Shown: positions 1-9,051 of the stretch, piece after piece | Layout of the letters: every line of letters begins with the position of its first letter | Position numbering within the stretch: position 1 is the first letter of the stretch | Source of the DNA: an uncultured Algimonas sp. | GTDB lineage: Bacteria > Pseudomonadota > Alphaproteobacteria > Caulobacterales > Maricaulaceae | Assembly: GCF_947498175.1 (NCBI RefSeq) | Contig: NZ_CANMJB010000005.1 | Coordinates: 124,001-188,000, forward strand | Length of the DNA: 64,000 bases | Direction: 5' to 3' | Position numbers and translations under genes: made by a program | The notes under the pieces: model-generated | Databases searched by the model: none | Seen by the model: the letters and a program-made list of their open reading frames with translations, nothing else | Told to the model about the DNA's origin: nothing

Positions 1-1736
1 CCGTGCCTGACAAGCTCGGCTTCCGGGTCATGGGCTTTTACCGCGACGATGGCGGTTTCATCGACAACCCGACTCTGGGCGAAGACGACATCAACGATTA
101 CGAGACCTTTGGCGGCCGGGCGACCATGCTGGCCCGCCCGACGGACAATCTCGAAGTGCGGCTGTCCGCCTTCGTGTCGCGCGACGAGATCGGCGAACAG
201 ACCCAGATCGACATCGGTTCCGACCCGGACGACCTGACGTTCGCCTCCGCCCCGCTAAGCGGTCGCACGGAAGACGATTTCGACCTCTATTCGGGCCGGG
301 TTACCTACGATTTGGGAAATATCGAGCTGTCCTCGATCACGGGCCTCTACACGCGCGATACGGTCCTCGCGGCCTTCAGCGCCGCCAACACGTTCGGCTT
401 GCCGCCCTTCTTCCCGGGCTTCGACACAACGTCCTTCTCGTTCGCGGAAAGGTCCGAAGAAACGTTCAGCCAGGAATTCCGCGCGGTCACCAATTGGGAA
501 GGGTCTCTGAACTTCACGGCAGGTCTATTCTACCAGCAAACGGATCTGGACCGCATCGCGCGGGTCAATTCGCCCGGTTTGCTGACGGCCGTGACGCCGC
601 AATCTGAAAACATCGCTTTCCAGTCCAACACGATCGACGTCACGCAACTGTCCGGCTTTCTCGAAGGGACGCTTGAGGTCAATGACCGGCTGCGCCTGAC
701 GGCCGGTGCGCGTTATGTGGACGAGAGTTTCGAGAATACGCTCAACGAACAGAACGTGGTCGACATCGGCTTCATCCTGCAAGGCAACCCCGGACCCGTT
801 CCGTTCACGGACTCGGTCGCGGACCTGACTTCCGTCGGGCTCGACACGACTTTCGAGTTCAATCTCGGCAAGTTCCTGCCTCGCGGTGGGATCGAGTTCG
901 ACGTCAGCGACGACACGCTTCTTTATGCCAACATCGCGACGGGCGTGCGCAACGGCAATCTGAATTCGCCCTCCTCTATCCGTCCTCTGGCGCTCAACCC
1001 GGACGGCAGCATCAACGAAGACCGCTTCTTCGACCTTCTGCGGATCGAAGAGGACGACATCCTATCCATCGACGCCGGATTAAAGAACACGCTCATGGAC
1101 GGCCGCTGGATCCTCAATGTCGGGGCGTTCTACTCCAAATATGACGACACGCAGATTACGGTTGCCCTGCCCGCCAATGCCGTGCTGAACGGCGCGGACC
1201 AGCGCATCTATGGACTTGAGTTGGAAACCAACTTCAAGCTGAGCGATGCCATCGACTTGTTCGGCAACCTCACCCTGCTCGATACGGAGTTCACGGACGA
1301 CTTCTCGAGCGTGTCCGGGCTGCCGATTTCCTTCGTGGATGTTCCGGAAGGCAGCGAAGCGGGCAACCAGCCGAATCTGAGCTTCTCCTTGGGTTATCAG
1401 TCCAACGTGCCGATCGGGTCGTCTGGGTGGGCAGCGAAGACGCAGGCTGCCTTCTCCTATATCGGCGAACGCTTCTCCCAGCCGCAGAACGTGCCCAGCA
1501 CGAAGCTGGATTCGTTGGAGTTGCTGAACATCGGCGTCGGCATCGAGAACGACACTTTTGCCATCACCCTTTTCATGGACAATGTCTTCAACGATATCGA
1601 ACAGACCGCCGCGACATCGAGCGTCATCGCGCCGACCGGCTTCGACGCCAACGGCGCGCCGATCGACTTCAACCCAATCTTCGCGTCCGTGAACGCACCG
1701 CGGTCGATCGGCGTCGATCTCACGGTCCGCTACTGA
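1..1736 (+). CDS. TonB-dependent outer-membrane receptor, C-terminal part (5' end outside window)
   Basis: The visible 577 codons are a TonB-dependent receptor beta-barrel: alternating amphipathic strands, an FxxxRGGIEFDVSD-type barrel strand, and an aromatic final residue after a DLTVRY ending. No plug domain, TonB box or signal peptide is visible, so the gene begins before the window; the GTG at position 3 is only an in-frame codon. It would import a large substrate across the outer membrane using ExbBD-TonB energy. The serine hydrolase and RidA genes follow on the same strand 32 bases later, so the three may be co-transcribed. The substrate cannot be read from this fragment. Confidence 0.9.
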   Translation, partial: VPDKLGFRVMGFYRDDGGFIDNPTLGEDDINDYETFGGRATMLARPTDNLEVRLSAFVSRDEIGEQTQIDIGSDPDDLTFASAPLSGRTEDDFDLYSGRVTYDLGNIELSSITGLYTRDTVLAAFSAANTFGLPPFFPGFDTTSFSFAERSEETFSQEFRAVTNWEGSLNFTAGLFYQQTDLDRIARVNSPGLLTAVTPQSENIAFQSNTIDVTQLSGFLEGTLEVNDRLRLTAGARYVDESFENTLNEQNVVDIGFILQGNPGPVPFTDSVADLTSVGLDTTFEFNLGKFLPRGGIEFDVSDDTLLYANIATGVRNGNLNSPSSIRPLALNPDGSINEDRFFDLLRIEEDDILSIDAGLKNTLMDGRWILNVGAFYSKYDDTQITVALPANAVLNGADQRIYGLELETNFKLSDAIDLFGNLTLLDTEFTDDFSSVSGLPISFVDVPEGSEAGNQPNLSFSLGYQSNVPIGSSGWAAKTQAAFSYIGERFSQPQNVPSTKLDSLELLNIGVGIENDTFAITLFMDNVFNDIEQTAATSSVIAPTGFDANGAPIDFNPIFASVNAPRSIGVDLTVRY

Positions 1737-1768
1737 CGCGGCGACCCATAATCTGTCACAGTTCCGGC

Positions 1769-3694
1769 ATGTCCTCCCTTCGATATGCTTACCTTGTGCC
1801 TGCGGTCTTCATCTGGATCGCAGGCTTTTTTTCGTCCGCTGCGGCCCAAAATGCAGATCCGACCGCAATCATGGCGACTCTGGACCCAATCGTGACCGAA
1901 CGCATGGACGCGGACGGTATTCCAGGGGCTGTAATAGCGCTGGTTGGGCCCGAAGACGCGGTGACCCTTAGAGGTTTCGGCCTAGCCGTCATGGACCCCT
2001 CCGTGCCAGCAGACCCGGAGACATCCCTGTTCCGGCTCGGCTCGGTCTCGAAAACGTTCATCTATGTGATCGCACTCCAACTCGTGGAGTCGGATCAGCT
2101 GGATCTGGATGCGCCGATCGCCCGCTATGCCGGGGCCGATCTGACCGGTGCGGGACCAGAAGATGCCGGGCCGACCGTGCGGGAGGTTTTGACCCACACG
2201 GCCGGCTTCGAGGAACGCTACAGCAATGTCATCGCGGACGCCCCGATGCGTACAGAAAAGTATTTGCGCGGCTCTCCCGTGCCGGACCGGCGTCAGAACG
2301 CGGACAAGGTTCCGGCCTACAGCAATTACGGTGCGAGCCTTGTTGCGCTGGCCTGCGAAGCCGTGACGGGGACGGACTTCGCCTCTTTGGCGAAAGAGCG
2401 GATTTTCGAGCCGCTCGGCATGGACAACACGAGCTTCGACCAGTCGGCAGCTCGCCAAGAGGATCCAAACCAGGCCGTCGGCTACCAGGCCGGACAGGCC
2501 CAGCCCTTCGAAATCCTGGGACCGTATGCAGCCGGGGGTGCGTCTTCGACCGCCGCCGACATGGCCAGCTTCATGGCTGACCTTCTGGCTGAAGACCCGA
2601 TCCTTATGTCTTCCGAAACCCGCGATCTGATGCTGTCGCGTCAGGTCGCGATGCATCCGGATCTCCCCGGCATGGCGCTGGGCTTCTATGAGGAGTCCCG
2701 TGCCGGCATCCGTGCCGTGGGTCATGGAGGCGCGACCTTCCATTTCCTCACCAACATGATCCTCTTTCCAGACACAGGGATTGGACTGTTCGTTTCGATG
2801 AACGGAGGCGCGGCAGGGCGCGCGATTCAACGCGATCTTGTCTGGTCCATCATCGACACGCACCTCGCGCCGCGTGTCGGAACCGAGAGGTCTCTCCGGC
2901 CGCAGACGATTCCGGACGCGGACCGGCCGCCCTCCGGCCCCTATGCGCTGAGCCGCCGCTACTTCGACGGACCAGGAAGATTGCTGGAAACCCTGACCCA
3001 AGCGGATGTGGAAGTGTCGGAAGACGGCATTCTCACCATATCGAGTTTGCGCGGAAACGATGGAGTACCGCGCCGCTTCGTCTATTCCGGAGACGGTTTG
3101 TTCCGGGCGCAAAATGACCGCCGCATCCGCTTGGCCGTATGGCAGGGGGATGACGGAACCTGGCGGCTCGCTGGAGACGATCTTCGGCCGATCCAGGTTC
3201 TCGAACACAGGCCCTGGCATCGCTCGAAGCACACGGCGAAGACGCTACAGACTGTGGCGAAGGCCGGCCTGGGCGTCGGTTTCGGCCTGCTGGTCGTTCT
3301 GGTCGGTCTCATGTGGCGATCGTTCCGAAGCTTGGCTGTTCGCGACGTCGTCCTGACTGGCGTGGTTGGCATCGGAGTTCTGAGTGCTTTCTCCGGTCTA
3401 TTTTTATGGGCGGAGTGGGCCGCGATGGTTACGACGGAGCTTGATGGATTCAACTCCACCTTCCGGCCCCGCCTCCGTCTCATGCAGCTGGTGAGCGGTT
3501 TCTCCCTGATCGGGCCAGTCGCTAGCATCATCCTTATCGGACGCAGCTTGTTTCTACGCTCCGCTGATAAAGGAGAGATTGTAAGTTGGAACGCAGCGTT
3601 GGTGACCGCTCTATCATTCATTCTAGCAGGCTTCGCCGCATTCGCAGCCTATGGCTGGATGCACGACCTTTTCGATCTCTCACTCGCACTCTGA
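1769..3694 (+). CDS. Serine hydrolase, beta-lactamase/PBP4* family, with C-terminal membrane segments
   Basis: This 641-residue protein has a signal peptide (residues 1-26, ending AAAQ) and a class C beta-lactamase/D-peptidase fold. S92-V93-S94-K95 is the SxxK catalytic motif, AYSNYG supplies the Y-x-N motif, and HGGATFHF stands where KTG normally lies. After a linker of about 150 residues come four hydrophobic segments (about 500-640), so the catalytic domain is probably periplasmic and membrane-tethered. An open frame extends upstream to 1427, but the ATG at 1769 gives a proper signal peptide and starts just after the receptor stop. It could act on peptidoglycan stem peptides, D-amino-acid peptides or esters; a true beta-lactamase is unlikely but not excluded. 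Confidence 0.85.
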   Translation: MSSLRYAYLVPAVFIWIAGFFSSAAAQNADPTAIMATLDPIVTERMDADGIPGAVIALVGPEDAVTLRGFGLAVMDPSVPADPETSLFRLGSVSKTFIYVIALQLVESDQLDLDAPIARYAGADLTGAGPEDAGPTVREVLTHTAGFEERYSNVIADAPMRTEKYLRGSPVPDRRQNADKVPAYSNYGASLVALACEAVTGTDFASLAKERIFEPLGMDNTSFDQSAARQEDPNQAVGYQAGQAQPFEILGPYAAGGASSTAADMASFMADLLAEDPILMSSETRDLMLSRQVAMHPDLPGMALGFYEESRAGIRAVGHGGATFHFLTNMILFPDTGIGLFVSMNGGAAGRAIQRDLVWSIIDTHLAPRVGTERSLRPQTIPDADRPPSGPYALSRRYFDGPGRLLETLTQADVEVSEDGILTISSLRGNDGVPRRFVYSGDGLFRAQNDRRIRLAVWQGDDGTWRLAGDDLRPIQVLEHRPWHRSKHTAKTLQTVAKAGLGVGFGLLVVLVGLMWRSFRSLAVRDVVLTGVVGIGVLSAFSGLFLWAEWAAMVTTELDGFNSTFRPRLRLMQLVSGFSLIGPVASIILIGRSLFLRSADKGEIVSWNAALVTALSFILAGFAAFAAYGWMHDLFDLSLAL

Positions 3695-3709
3695 CCCAAG
3701 AACAGATCT

Positions 3710-4102
3710 ATGCACCCTCTCGCACCGCCCCTGACATTGCCCAACGGCGTCGCTGTCCCCCTGAGTCCCGCAATCCAGACAGGCGGACTGGTGTTCGTGT
3801 CCGGTCAACTCGGTTTCTGCGCTGACGGAAGTGGACTGGTGGCGGGAGGCATTAGGGAGCAGACCGGCGCCGCCCTCGACAATATCGAGCGTCTATTGAA
3901 CGAAGCAGACTTATCCTTGGAAAATATCGTGAAGATTACCGGATGGCTGACACGCCCGGAAGACTTCTCGGAGTTCAACGCCGTTTATGCGGAACGTTTC
4001 GGTGCGGTTCCACCTGCCCGGTCCATGGTCGTCAGCCAGCTCCTGATACCCGGAGCCCTCGTCGAACTTGAGGCTATCGCAGAGGTTGAGTCATTTACAT
4101 AA
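3710..4102 (+). CDS. RidA family protein (YjgF/YER057c/UK114)
   Basis: This 130-residue protein matches the RidA fold. The pattern VFVSGQLGF, an EQTGAALDNIERLL helix, the VKITGWL strand, a FNAVYAERFG segment and the signature PARSMVVSQLLIPGALVELEAIA run in the usual order. RidA proteins are trimeric enamine/imine deaminases that clear reactive 2-aminoacrylate and related intermediates; the Arg in PARS is the carboxylate-binding residue in active members and is present. The start is 15 bases after the serine hydrolase stop, so it is probably the last gene of that operon. The specific substrate is not evident. Confidence 0.9.
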   Translation: MHPLAPPLTLPNGVAVPLSPAIQTGGLVFVSGQLGFCADGSGLVAGGIREQTGAALDNIERLLNEADLSLENIVKITGWLTRPEDFSEFNAVYAERFGAVPPARSMVVSQLLIPGALVELEAIAEVESFT

Positions 4103-4581
4103 ACTTCCACGCGACACATCATTCAGATCTTTCCACCGAATATTATGAGCTGACTGTTTATCATCTCTTGGTTTGTTAAGTCGATTTATACAACGAATTG
4201 ATGATGCAAAGTAGGTCTATAAAACTCTCGGACTTGTTGAAACAATGTGCTACAAATCGCGATTGTACTGTAATGCAATTCCATTGGAAACCAATCTAAT
4301 TTATTGATATATATATACTTTTACAAGGGGTGCATCGTGCCTCTTCTGCGGCACCATTTTCCGGCATCACGACCCGGGCGAAACGTCAATGTTGCTGGGT
4401 CTTCCCACCGAGAAATTTCGCCCTCCTGTTCTTTCTTGCGAATGAAGTTTTTTCTAAAAATCACGACCGACTCTGGCCCTGCGTGGGAATAGGGCGCCAG
4501 TTGAGTATCTTGACCCCTTAGGGCGCATGGGTTTGGAGTCTTTGATCGCCCTGACCGCCTCCAATTGGTTCTGAAAAGATC
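4103..4581. other. Gene-poor AT-rich gap between RidA and the efflux region
   Basis: About 480 bases without a convincing gene. The first half is clearly AT-richer than the flanking genes, with runs such as tatatatata near 4307-4316. Two overlapping short frames (4304-4492 and 4330-4521) have no recognisable content and are rejected as genes. The stretch carries the hairpin-like repeat at 4333-4355 that recurs near 19.4 kb. Confidence 0.6.
4333..4355. repeat. Hairpin-like repeat, copy 1 (possible integration-site remnant)
   Basis: The core reads GTGCCTCTTCTG, then C, then GGCACCA. GTGCC and GGCAC can pair as a five-base stem around TCTTCTGC. A nearly identical copy lies at 19423-19445, shortly upstream of a decayed integrase gene. 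Shared flanking bases (GCAT before the core) extend the match to roughly 21 of 24 positions with one inserted base. It may be an attachment-site remnant or simply a dispersed repeat. Confidence 0.45.
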
Positions 4582-6015
4582 TTATGCTTTCGGTATAAGC
4601 GATGCGGGTGCGGCTGCTTTGATGATTGCGATGAACTCCAGGGCTTGATCAGTCCGCGCCTCCATGAGGTTGAGCCGGGCCTCGGCCACCTCCAGCCTGG
4701 CTTCGTCGATGCGCAGCAGCGTTCCCTCGCCTGCGTCGAAGCGGCGGCGTTCCATGTCGGCGACGCGGGCGCGGCGTTGTATTAGCGCGATCTGCGTGTC
4801 CGTGCGCTCACGCGCGGCAAGCAAGTCCACGGCCGCGCGCTCCGCATCCAGCAAGGCGTCGCGGACGGCGGATCGATAGGCGGCCCCGGCCTGTCTCAGG
4901 CGGGCGGTCTGTGCGTCCAGTTCCGCCTCGTTCGCGCCGCCGTCCAGCAGTGTCCAGTCGGCCAGCGCACCGATCGCGCCGACCAGACTTTCGGGATCGA
5001 GCAGGTCGTCCAGCGACACGCTCTCCACACCGGCCGCGCCGAACAGCGAGAACACTGGGCGGTCCGCGAGTGCGGCAAGGTCTACCCGGCGCGCCGCGAC
5101 AACGTAGTCCGCTTCGGCCGCTCGAATGTCGGCGCGCGTGGCGAGCGCGGCGGCGACGCTTTCGATGGCGAACCTGTCCGGCACGGTCGGCAGATCGCCG
5201 GAACGCTCCGCTATGGAAGCTGCGGACTCCGCGCCGCGCCCGGACAGCACGGCGAGCTGCAAGACGGCGCGACGCACTTCGCCGTCATAGAGGGGACGCA
5301 ATGCATCATAGGCGGCGAGTCGCGCCCGAGCCCGCTCCACGTCGAGGTCGGACGCCTCTCCTGCATCGCGACGGATCGCCGTCCGGTCCACTAGGCGAGA
5401 TTGGACAGCGCGAATATTTTCCAACTGCGCCAGTCCCGCCTGCGCGCCGCGCATCTGGACATAGGACCGGGCTATTTCGGCTGCCAAAGCGGCGCGCGAA
5501 CCGCGTTCGCGGACCTGAGCGGCCAGGATGCGCGCTTCGGAACTCTCACCGGTGAGCTCTTTGCGGTCCCAGAGGTCCAGCTCCCAGCTTGCGTCGAAAC
5601 CGACGTCATAGACCATGTTCTCGGCTTCGAAGCCGGGCACGCGTCCGGCTGGAATGACGGAGTTCTCAGACGCTCGCTGGCCTTGGACACTGCTGCCCAC
5701 GGAGAGTTGCGGCCAAAACCGCGCCAGGTCCGCCCGGCCCAGGGCGCGCGCTTCGGCGATGCGCTCGCGGGCAGCGGTGAGGTCGGGGTCGGAGGCGAGC
5801 GCGTCCCGGATGAGGGCGTCGAGCGGCGCGTCGGAGAAAGCGTCCCAGGCGCTTGGTGCGCTCGCCCCATCCCGTGCAGCCAAGGCTTGCATGTAGGGCG
5901 ACCATTCGGTCATCGGGGTCGCAAGACGATCCGGGGCACGGTCGGGTTTCTGCAAGGACGCGCAGCCAGACAGGGCGATCAGTGAGGCGGCAAGGAAGAG
6001 GTGTCGCATCGGCAT
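4582..6015 (-). CDS. Outer-membrane efflux lipoprotein, NodT/TolC family
   Basis: This 477-residue protein starts with a lipoprotein signal (LIALSGC lipobox at about residues 12-18). Two repeated outer-membrane-efflux domains follow, rich in long Ala/Arg/Glu helices (ARERIAEARALGRADL; AERAAVDLLAARERTDTQ) typical of the TolC periplasmic tunnel. It would form the outer-membrane duct for the neighbouring HlyD and ABC proteins. The start at 6015 overlaps the expected end of the broken permease gene; a second in-frame ATG lies at 6009. It is the last gene of the TetR-HlyD-ATPase-permease-OMF operon and itself looks intact. Confidence 0.9.
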   Translation of the reverse strand: MPMRHLFLAASLIALSGCASLQKPDRAPDRLATPMTEWSPYMQALAARDGASAPSAWDAFSDAPLDALIRDALASDPDLTAARERIAEARALGRADLARFWPQLSVGSSVQGQRASENSVIPAGRVPGFEAENMVYDVGFDASWELDLWDRKELTGESSEARILAAQVRERGSRAALAAEIARSYVQMRGAQAGLAQLENIRAVQSRLVDRTAIRRDAGEASDLDVERARARLAAYDALRPLYDGEVRRAVLQLAVLSGRGAESAASIAERSGDLPTVPDRFAIESVAAALATRADIRAAEADYVVAARRVDLAALADRPVFSLFGAAGVESVSLDDLLDPESLVGAIGALADWTLLDGGANEAELDAQTARLRQAGAAYRSAVRDALLDAERAAVDLLAARERTDTQIALIQRRARVADMERRRFDAGEGTLLRIDEARLEVAEARLNLMEARTDQALEFIAIIKAAAPASLIPKA

Positions 6016-7146
6016 AGTCCAATGTCTGTCTGTAGCGGAACATGGCGACGACCCCGACCACGAGGATGAAAGTGCACATGGCCAGCAGGGAGGTCTGCAC
6101 TTCGCTTATCCGAACACCTTTGAGCATCACGCCCCGGACGACGCGCAGGAAATGGGTCAGCGGCAGGAGTTCGCCGATCATCTGCGCCCATTTCGGCATG
6201 CCGAGGAATGGAAACATGAAGCCGGACAGCAGCAGCGACGGCAGGAAGAAGAAGAAGGTCAATTGCATGGCCTGCATCTGCGATTTGGCGATGGTCGAGA
6301 AGGTGAAGCCAAGCGACAGGTTGGCGATGACGAATATAGCGATGCCGAGCGACAGCAAGGCAAAGCTACCGACGAACGGCACGCCGAAGAGCAGCCGCGC
6401 AGCGATCAGGATGACGGCGGTCTGGACGATGCCGATGCCCAGATAGGGAATGATTTTGCCGATCATCACTTCCAGCGGCTTTGCGGGCATAGCCAGCAGG
6501 TTCTCCAGCGTGCCGCGCTCGCCCTCCTTGGTCAGTGCCATGCCGGTGATCATGACGAGCGTCATGGTCAGGATGACACCCAGAAGGCCTGGCACGATAT
6601 TGTACTGCGTGATGGCTTCTTCGTTGTAACGGTTGTGGACAATCAGTTCGAAGGGCGGCGGGCCTTGCGCGACGGGCGCGAGCGGCCCGTCCAGGTCGTG
6701 ACGCACAGAGCGCGCGTGAAGATGGCCTCGGCACGGCCCACCGCACCGGACGAGGCCGACGGATCGGTCGCGTCTGCCTCGATCAGGATCTGCGGACGCT
6801 CGCCGCGCACTAGCCGTTCCGTGAAACCGGCGGGGAACGAAATAACGAAGGATACTTTGCCGGACGCCAGCAGCGTATCGGATTCGCGCGGATCGTCCGT
6901 CTGCAGCACGAAGTCGAAATAGTCCGACGTTTCCATGCCCTTGAGCATCGTACGGATGACGGGGCTCTGTTCCTCGACCAGAACCGCCGTGGGCAGGTTC
7001 TTGGGATCGGTGTTGATGGCGTAGCCGAACAGGATCAGCTGCGCGATCGGAATGACGAACATCATGGCGAAGGTCAGCCGGTCGCGGCGGACCTGCACGA
7101 GCTCCTTCATCAGGATGGCCCAGACGCGACTTAGGAATCCGCCCAT
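6013..7146 (-). pseudogene. ABC-2 type permease (YbhS/YbhR-like), frameshifted
   Basis: The N-terminal part (first TM helix FAMMFVIPIAQLILFGYAI and the periplasmic region) is open from the ATG at 7146, 14 bases after the ATPase stop with a GAAAGGA ribosome site. Near 6706-6712 the family match moves to another frame: TRAL continues as RHDLDGPL only after a shift. The second frame carries the remaining helices (VPGLLGVILTMTLVMITGMAL to CTFILVVGVVAMF). At its natural end the expected stop after RQTLD is missing and the frame runs 113 codons into the OMF gene; a lost G in a TGATG overlap would explain this. Both parts sum to about 377 residues, the family length. It is probably inactive unless these are assembly errors. 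Confidence 0.8.
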
Positions 7147-7159
7147 AAGTCGTCCTTTC

Positions 7160-8098
7160 TCAGGCCGCTGCGAAGCGGGCGTCGACGCCCGCACGCTGGG
7201 TCATGGCGATGAAGGCGTCTTCCAGCGACGGGCGAACCTCGGTCCATTGCACGCGGCCATCCTCTGACACGCGGTCCACGGCGCGGCGTAAGGCCGCCGG
7301 GTCCGTGCCGCTGACATGCAGCGCGGCCCCGAAATAGGAGGCGTCCTCCACGCCGGGCATGGCTTCGAACTGGCGCGCGAGGCGGCGGATACCGGTCCCT
7401 TCGGCGCGGTAGGTGTGCAGGCCCGACCGCGCGATGATCTCCGCGACCGTGCCTTCCGTGACCTTCCGACCGGCGGCGAGGTAGACGATCTTGTCGCAGC
7501 GTTCGGCCTCGTCCATGTAGTGGGTCGAGACGAAGACGGTGACGCCCTTCTCGGTCGTCAGGCGGTGGATCTCGTCCCAGAAATCGCGGCGCGCCTGCGG
7601 GTCGACGCCAGCGGTAGGTTCGTCCAGCAGGAGCAGTTCGGGGTCGTGCATGCTGATGGCGGCCAGCGCCATGCGCTGCTTCCAGCCGCCTGACAGGGCA
7701 CCCGCCATCTGCTTCTGGCGGTTGGTCAGGCCCAGATCGGCGAGGGTCCGGTCGACCGTCTCTTTTAGATTGGGCATCCGGTAGAGACGGCCCACGAACT
7801 CGATGTTTTCCCGGATCGTCATGTCCTGCCAGAAAGAGAACTTCTGGATCATGTAGCCGGTGCGCAGCTTTATCTCGCGCGCCTGGCGGATGATGTCGAA
7901 GCCCAGCGCCGTGCCTTCTCCTTCGGTCGGGTGCAGCAGCCCGCAGATCATGCGGATGGTCGTGGTCTTGCCGGAACCGTTGGGCCCGAGAAAGCCCCAT
8001 ACTTCGCCCTTGGGCACTTGCAGGTCCACATCCTGGACGGCCGTTTTGTCGCCGAAGAGCTTGACCAGTCCGCGCACGTCGATGGCGAGCGCACTCAC
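7160..8098 (-). CDS. ABC transporter ATP-binding protein (drug-export type)
   Basis: This 312-residue protein has a complete ABC ATPase core: Walker A GPNGSGKTT (about residues 39-47), Q-loop YMIQKFSFW, signature LSGGWKQRM, Walker B LLLLDEP and switch His in VSTHYMDEA. A C-terminal extension ends DAFIAMTQRAG, as in YbhF/CcmA-like exporters. It starts with GTG at 8098, whose last two bases are part of the HlyD stop (GTGA overlap), so translation is coupled. It would power the ABC-2 permease encoded next, but that gene is frameshifted, so the ATPase may have no partner here. Confidence 0.93.
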   Translation of the reverse strand: MSALAIDVRGLVKLFGDKTAVQDVDLQVPKGEVWGFLGPNGSGKTTTIRMICGLLHPTEGEGTALGFDIIRQAREIKLRTGYMIQKFSFWQDMTIRENIEFVGRLYRMPNLKETVDRTLADLGLTNRQKQMAGALSGGWKQRMALAAISMHDPELLLLDEPTAGVDPQARRDFWDEIHRLTTEKGVTVFVSTHYMDEAERCDKIVYLAAGRKVTEGTVAEIIARSGLHTYRAEGTGIRRLARQFEAMPGVEDASYFGAALHVSGTDPAALRRAVDRVSEDGRVQWTEVRPSLEDAFIAMTQRAGVDARFAAA

Positions 8099-9051
8099 CA
8101 GTCCACATCCACGGGCAGGCCCGGACGCAGGCCATCTACCCGGCCAGGCTCGGCTTCCACCAGGAAGACGAGCTTGTCGCGCGTCTCCTGGCTATAAATC
8201 ACGGGCGGGGTGAATTCGGCCTCGGACGCAATATGCGTCACTTCGGCTTGAACGAATGTATTCAGTCCGTCTGCCGCGACCCGGACGATGGTGCCGATGT
8301 CGATGGCGGGTAGCTGCGCCTGCGGGACGTAAAAACGTATTTTGATGCCGTCCGTCTCCCGGATGGCGAGCACGGGCTGTCCGGCGTTCAGGTGCTCGCC
8401 CGTCCGGCCGAAGACTTCCTCGACCAGACCGTTGGCCTGCGCGCTGACCTGTCTTTCTTCGAGGACAAGGCGGGCAGAATCGACCTGGCTGAGCGCGGTT
8501 TCCACGGCGGCCAGTCGGGCGTCCTGCTGGTCGGTTCGTCCTGGCTGGCGGGCGACAGCGACCTGTTCGCGCGCGGCCGACAAACGCGCCTGCGCCCGCT
8601 CTACGGCCGCATCGAGGGAAATCATCCGGTTGGCGGGCTCCAAACCCTGCTCGATCAGGGGCAGGAGACGCTCTCGCTCGCGTTCGGCCTGACGCAGCGC
8701 GGCGCGCGCATCGGCGACCTCGGCTTGCAGGGCGCGGATTTCCGGATCGCGCGCGCCGGTCTGCGTGTCGCGGGCTTCGCTTTCCAGCTGCGCCAGACGC
8801 GCTTCGGCCGCCGCCAAGGCGGCCACTTCATCGCGCGTATCAAGAGTGAAGAGCGCCTGCCCGGCCGATATGCGGGCGCCCTCTTCGACGGAAACACCGA
8901 CAAGCGTGCCGTTCTGGGGCGCGGCTATATAGGTCCAGTCGGCTTCGACGTAGCCGATGCCCGAAGTGGCATCAGACGCGACGTCTGCATTGCAGCCCGC
9001 GAGGCAAAGCGTTGCCAGGGCGAGACAGGAAGACGTGGCTTTCAATGTCAT
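8095..9051 (-). CDS. HlyD family periplasmic adaptor lipoprotein
   Basis: This 318-residue membrane-fusion protein has a lipobox (LCLAGC, about residues 15-20) and a split biotinyl-lipoyl domain (NGTLVGVSVEEGARISAGQALFTLD; GLVEEVFGRTGEHLNAGQPVLAI). The two halves flank a long helical hairpin (AALAAAEARLAQLESEAR ... SARLVLEERQ), and a beta-barrel domain ends in GLRPGLPVDVDW. It resembles YbhG-type adaptors of ABC-2 exporters. The ATG at 9051 overlaps the TetR stop as ATGA. The frame is open further upstream, through the TetR gene, but the lipoprotein signal fixes this start. Confidence 0.9.
   Translation of the reverse strand: MTLKATSSCLALATLCLAGCNADVASDATSGIGYVEADWTYIAAPQNGTLVGVSVEEGARISAGQALFTLDTRDEVAALAAAEARLAQLESEARDTQTGARDPEIRALQAEVADARAALRQAERERERLLPLIEQGLEPANRMISLDAAVERAQARLSAAREQVAVARQPGRTDQQDARLAAVETALSQVDSARLVLEERQVSAQANGLVEEVFGRTGEHLNAGQPVLAIRETDGIKIRFYVPQAQLPAIDIGTIVRVAADGLNTFVQAEVTHIASEAEFTPPVIYSQETRDKLVFLVEAEPGRVDGLRPGLPVDVDW

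Noticed and set aside
1982..3232. 416-codon open frame on the minus strand
   Set aside because: It is antisense to the serine hydrolase, shows no domain, and high GC content readily produces long antisense frames.
1769..3694. Antibiotic-resistance class C beta-lactamase
   Set aside because: The SxxK and YxN motifs are shared by many D-peptidases and esterases, KTG is replaced by HGG, and the fused membrane helices are atypical of true AmpC enzymes.
4304..4521. Two short overlapping plus-strand frames
   Set aside because: No ribosome site, no conserved content, and they overlap the hairpin repeat in AT-rich DNA.
6700..6720. Programmed ribosomal frameshift in the ABC-2 permease
   Set aside because: No slippery heptamer or obvious downstream structure; a second defect at the gene end favours decay or sequence error.
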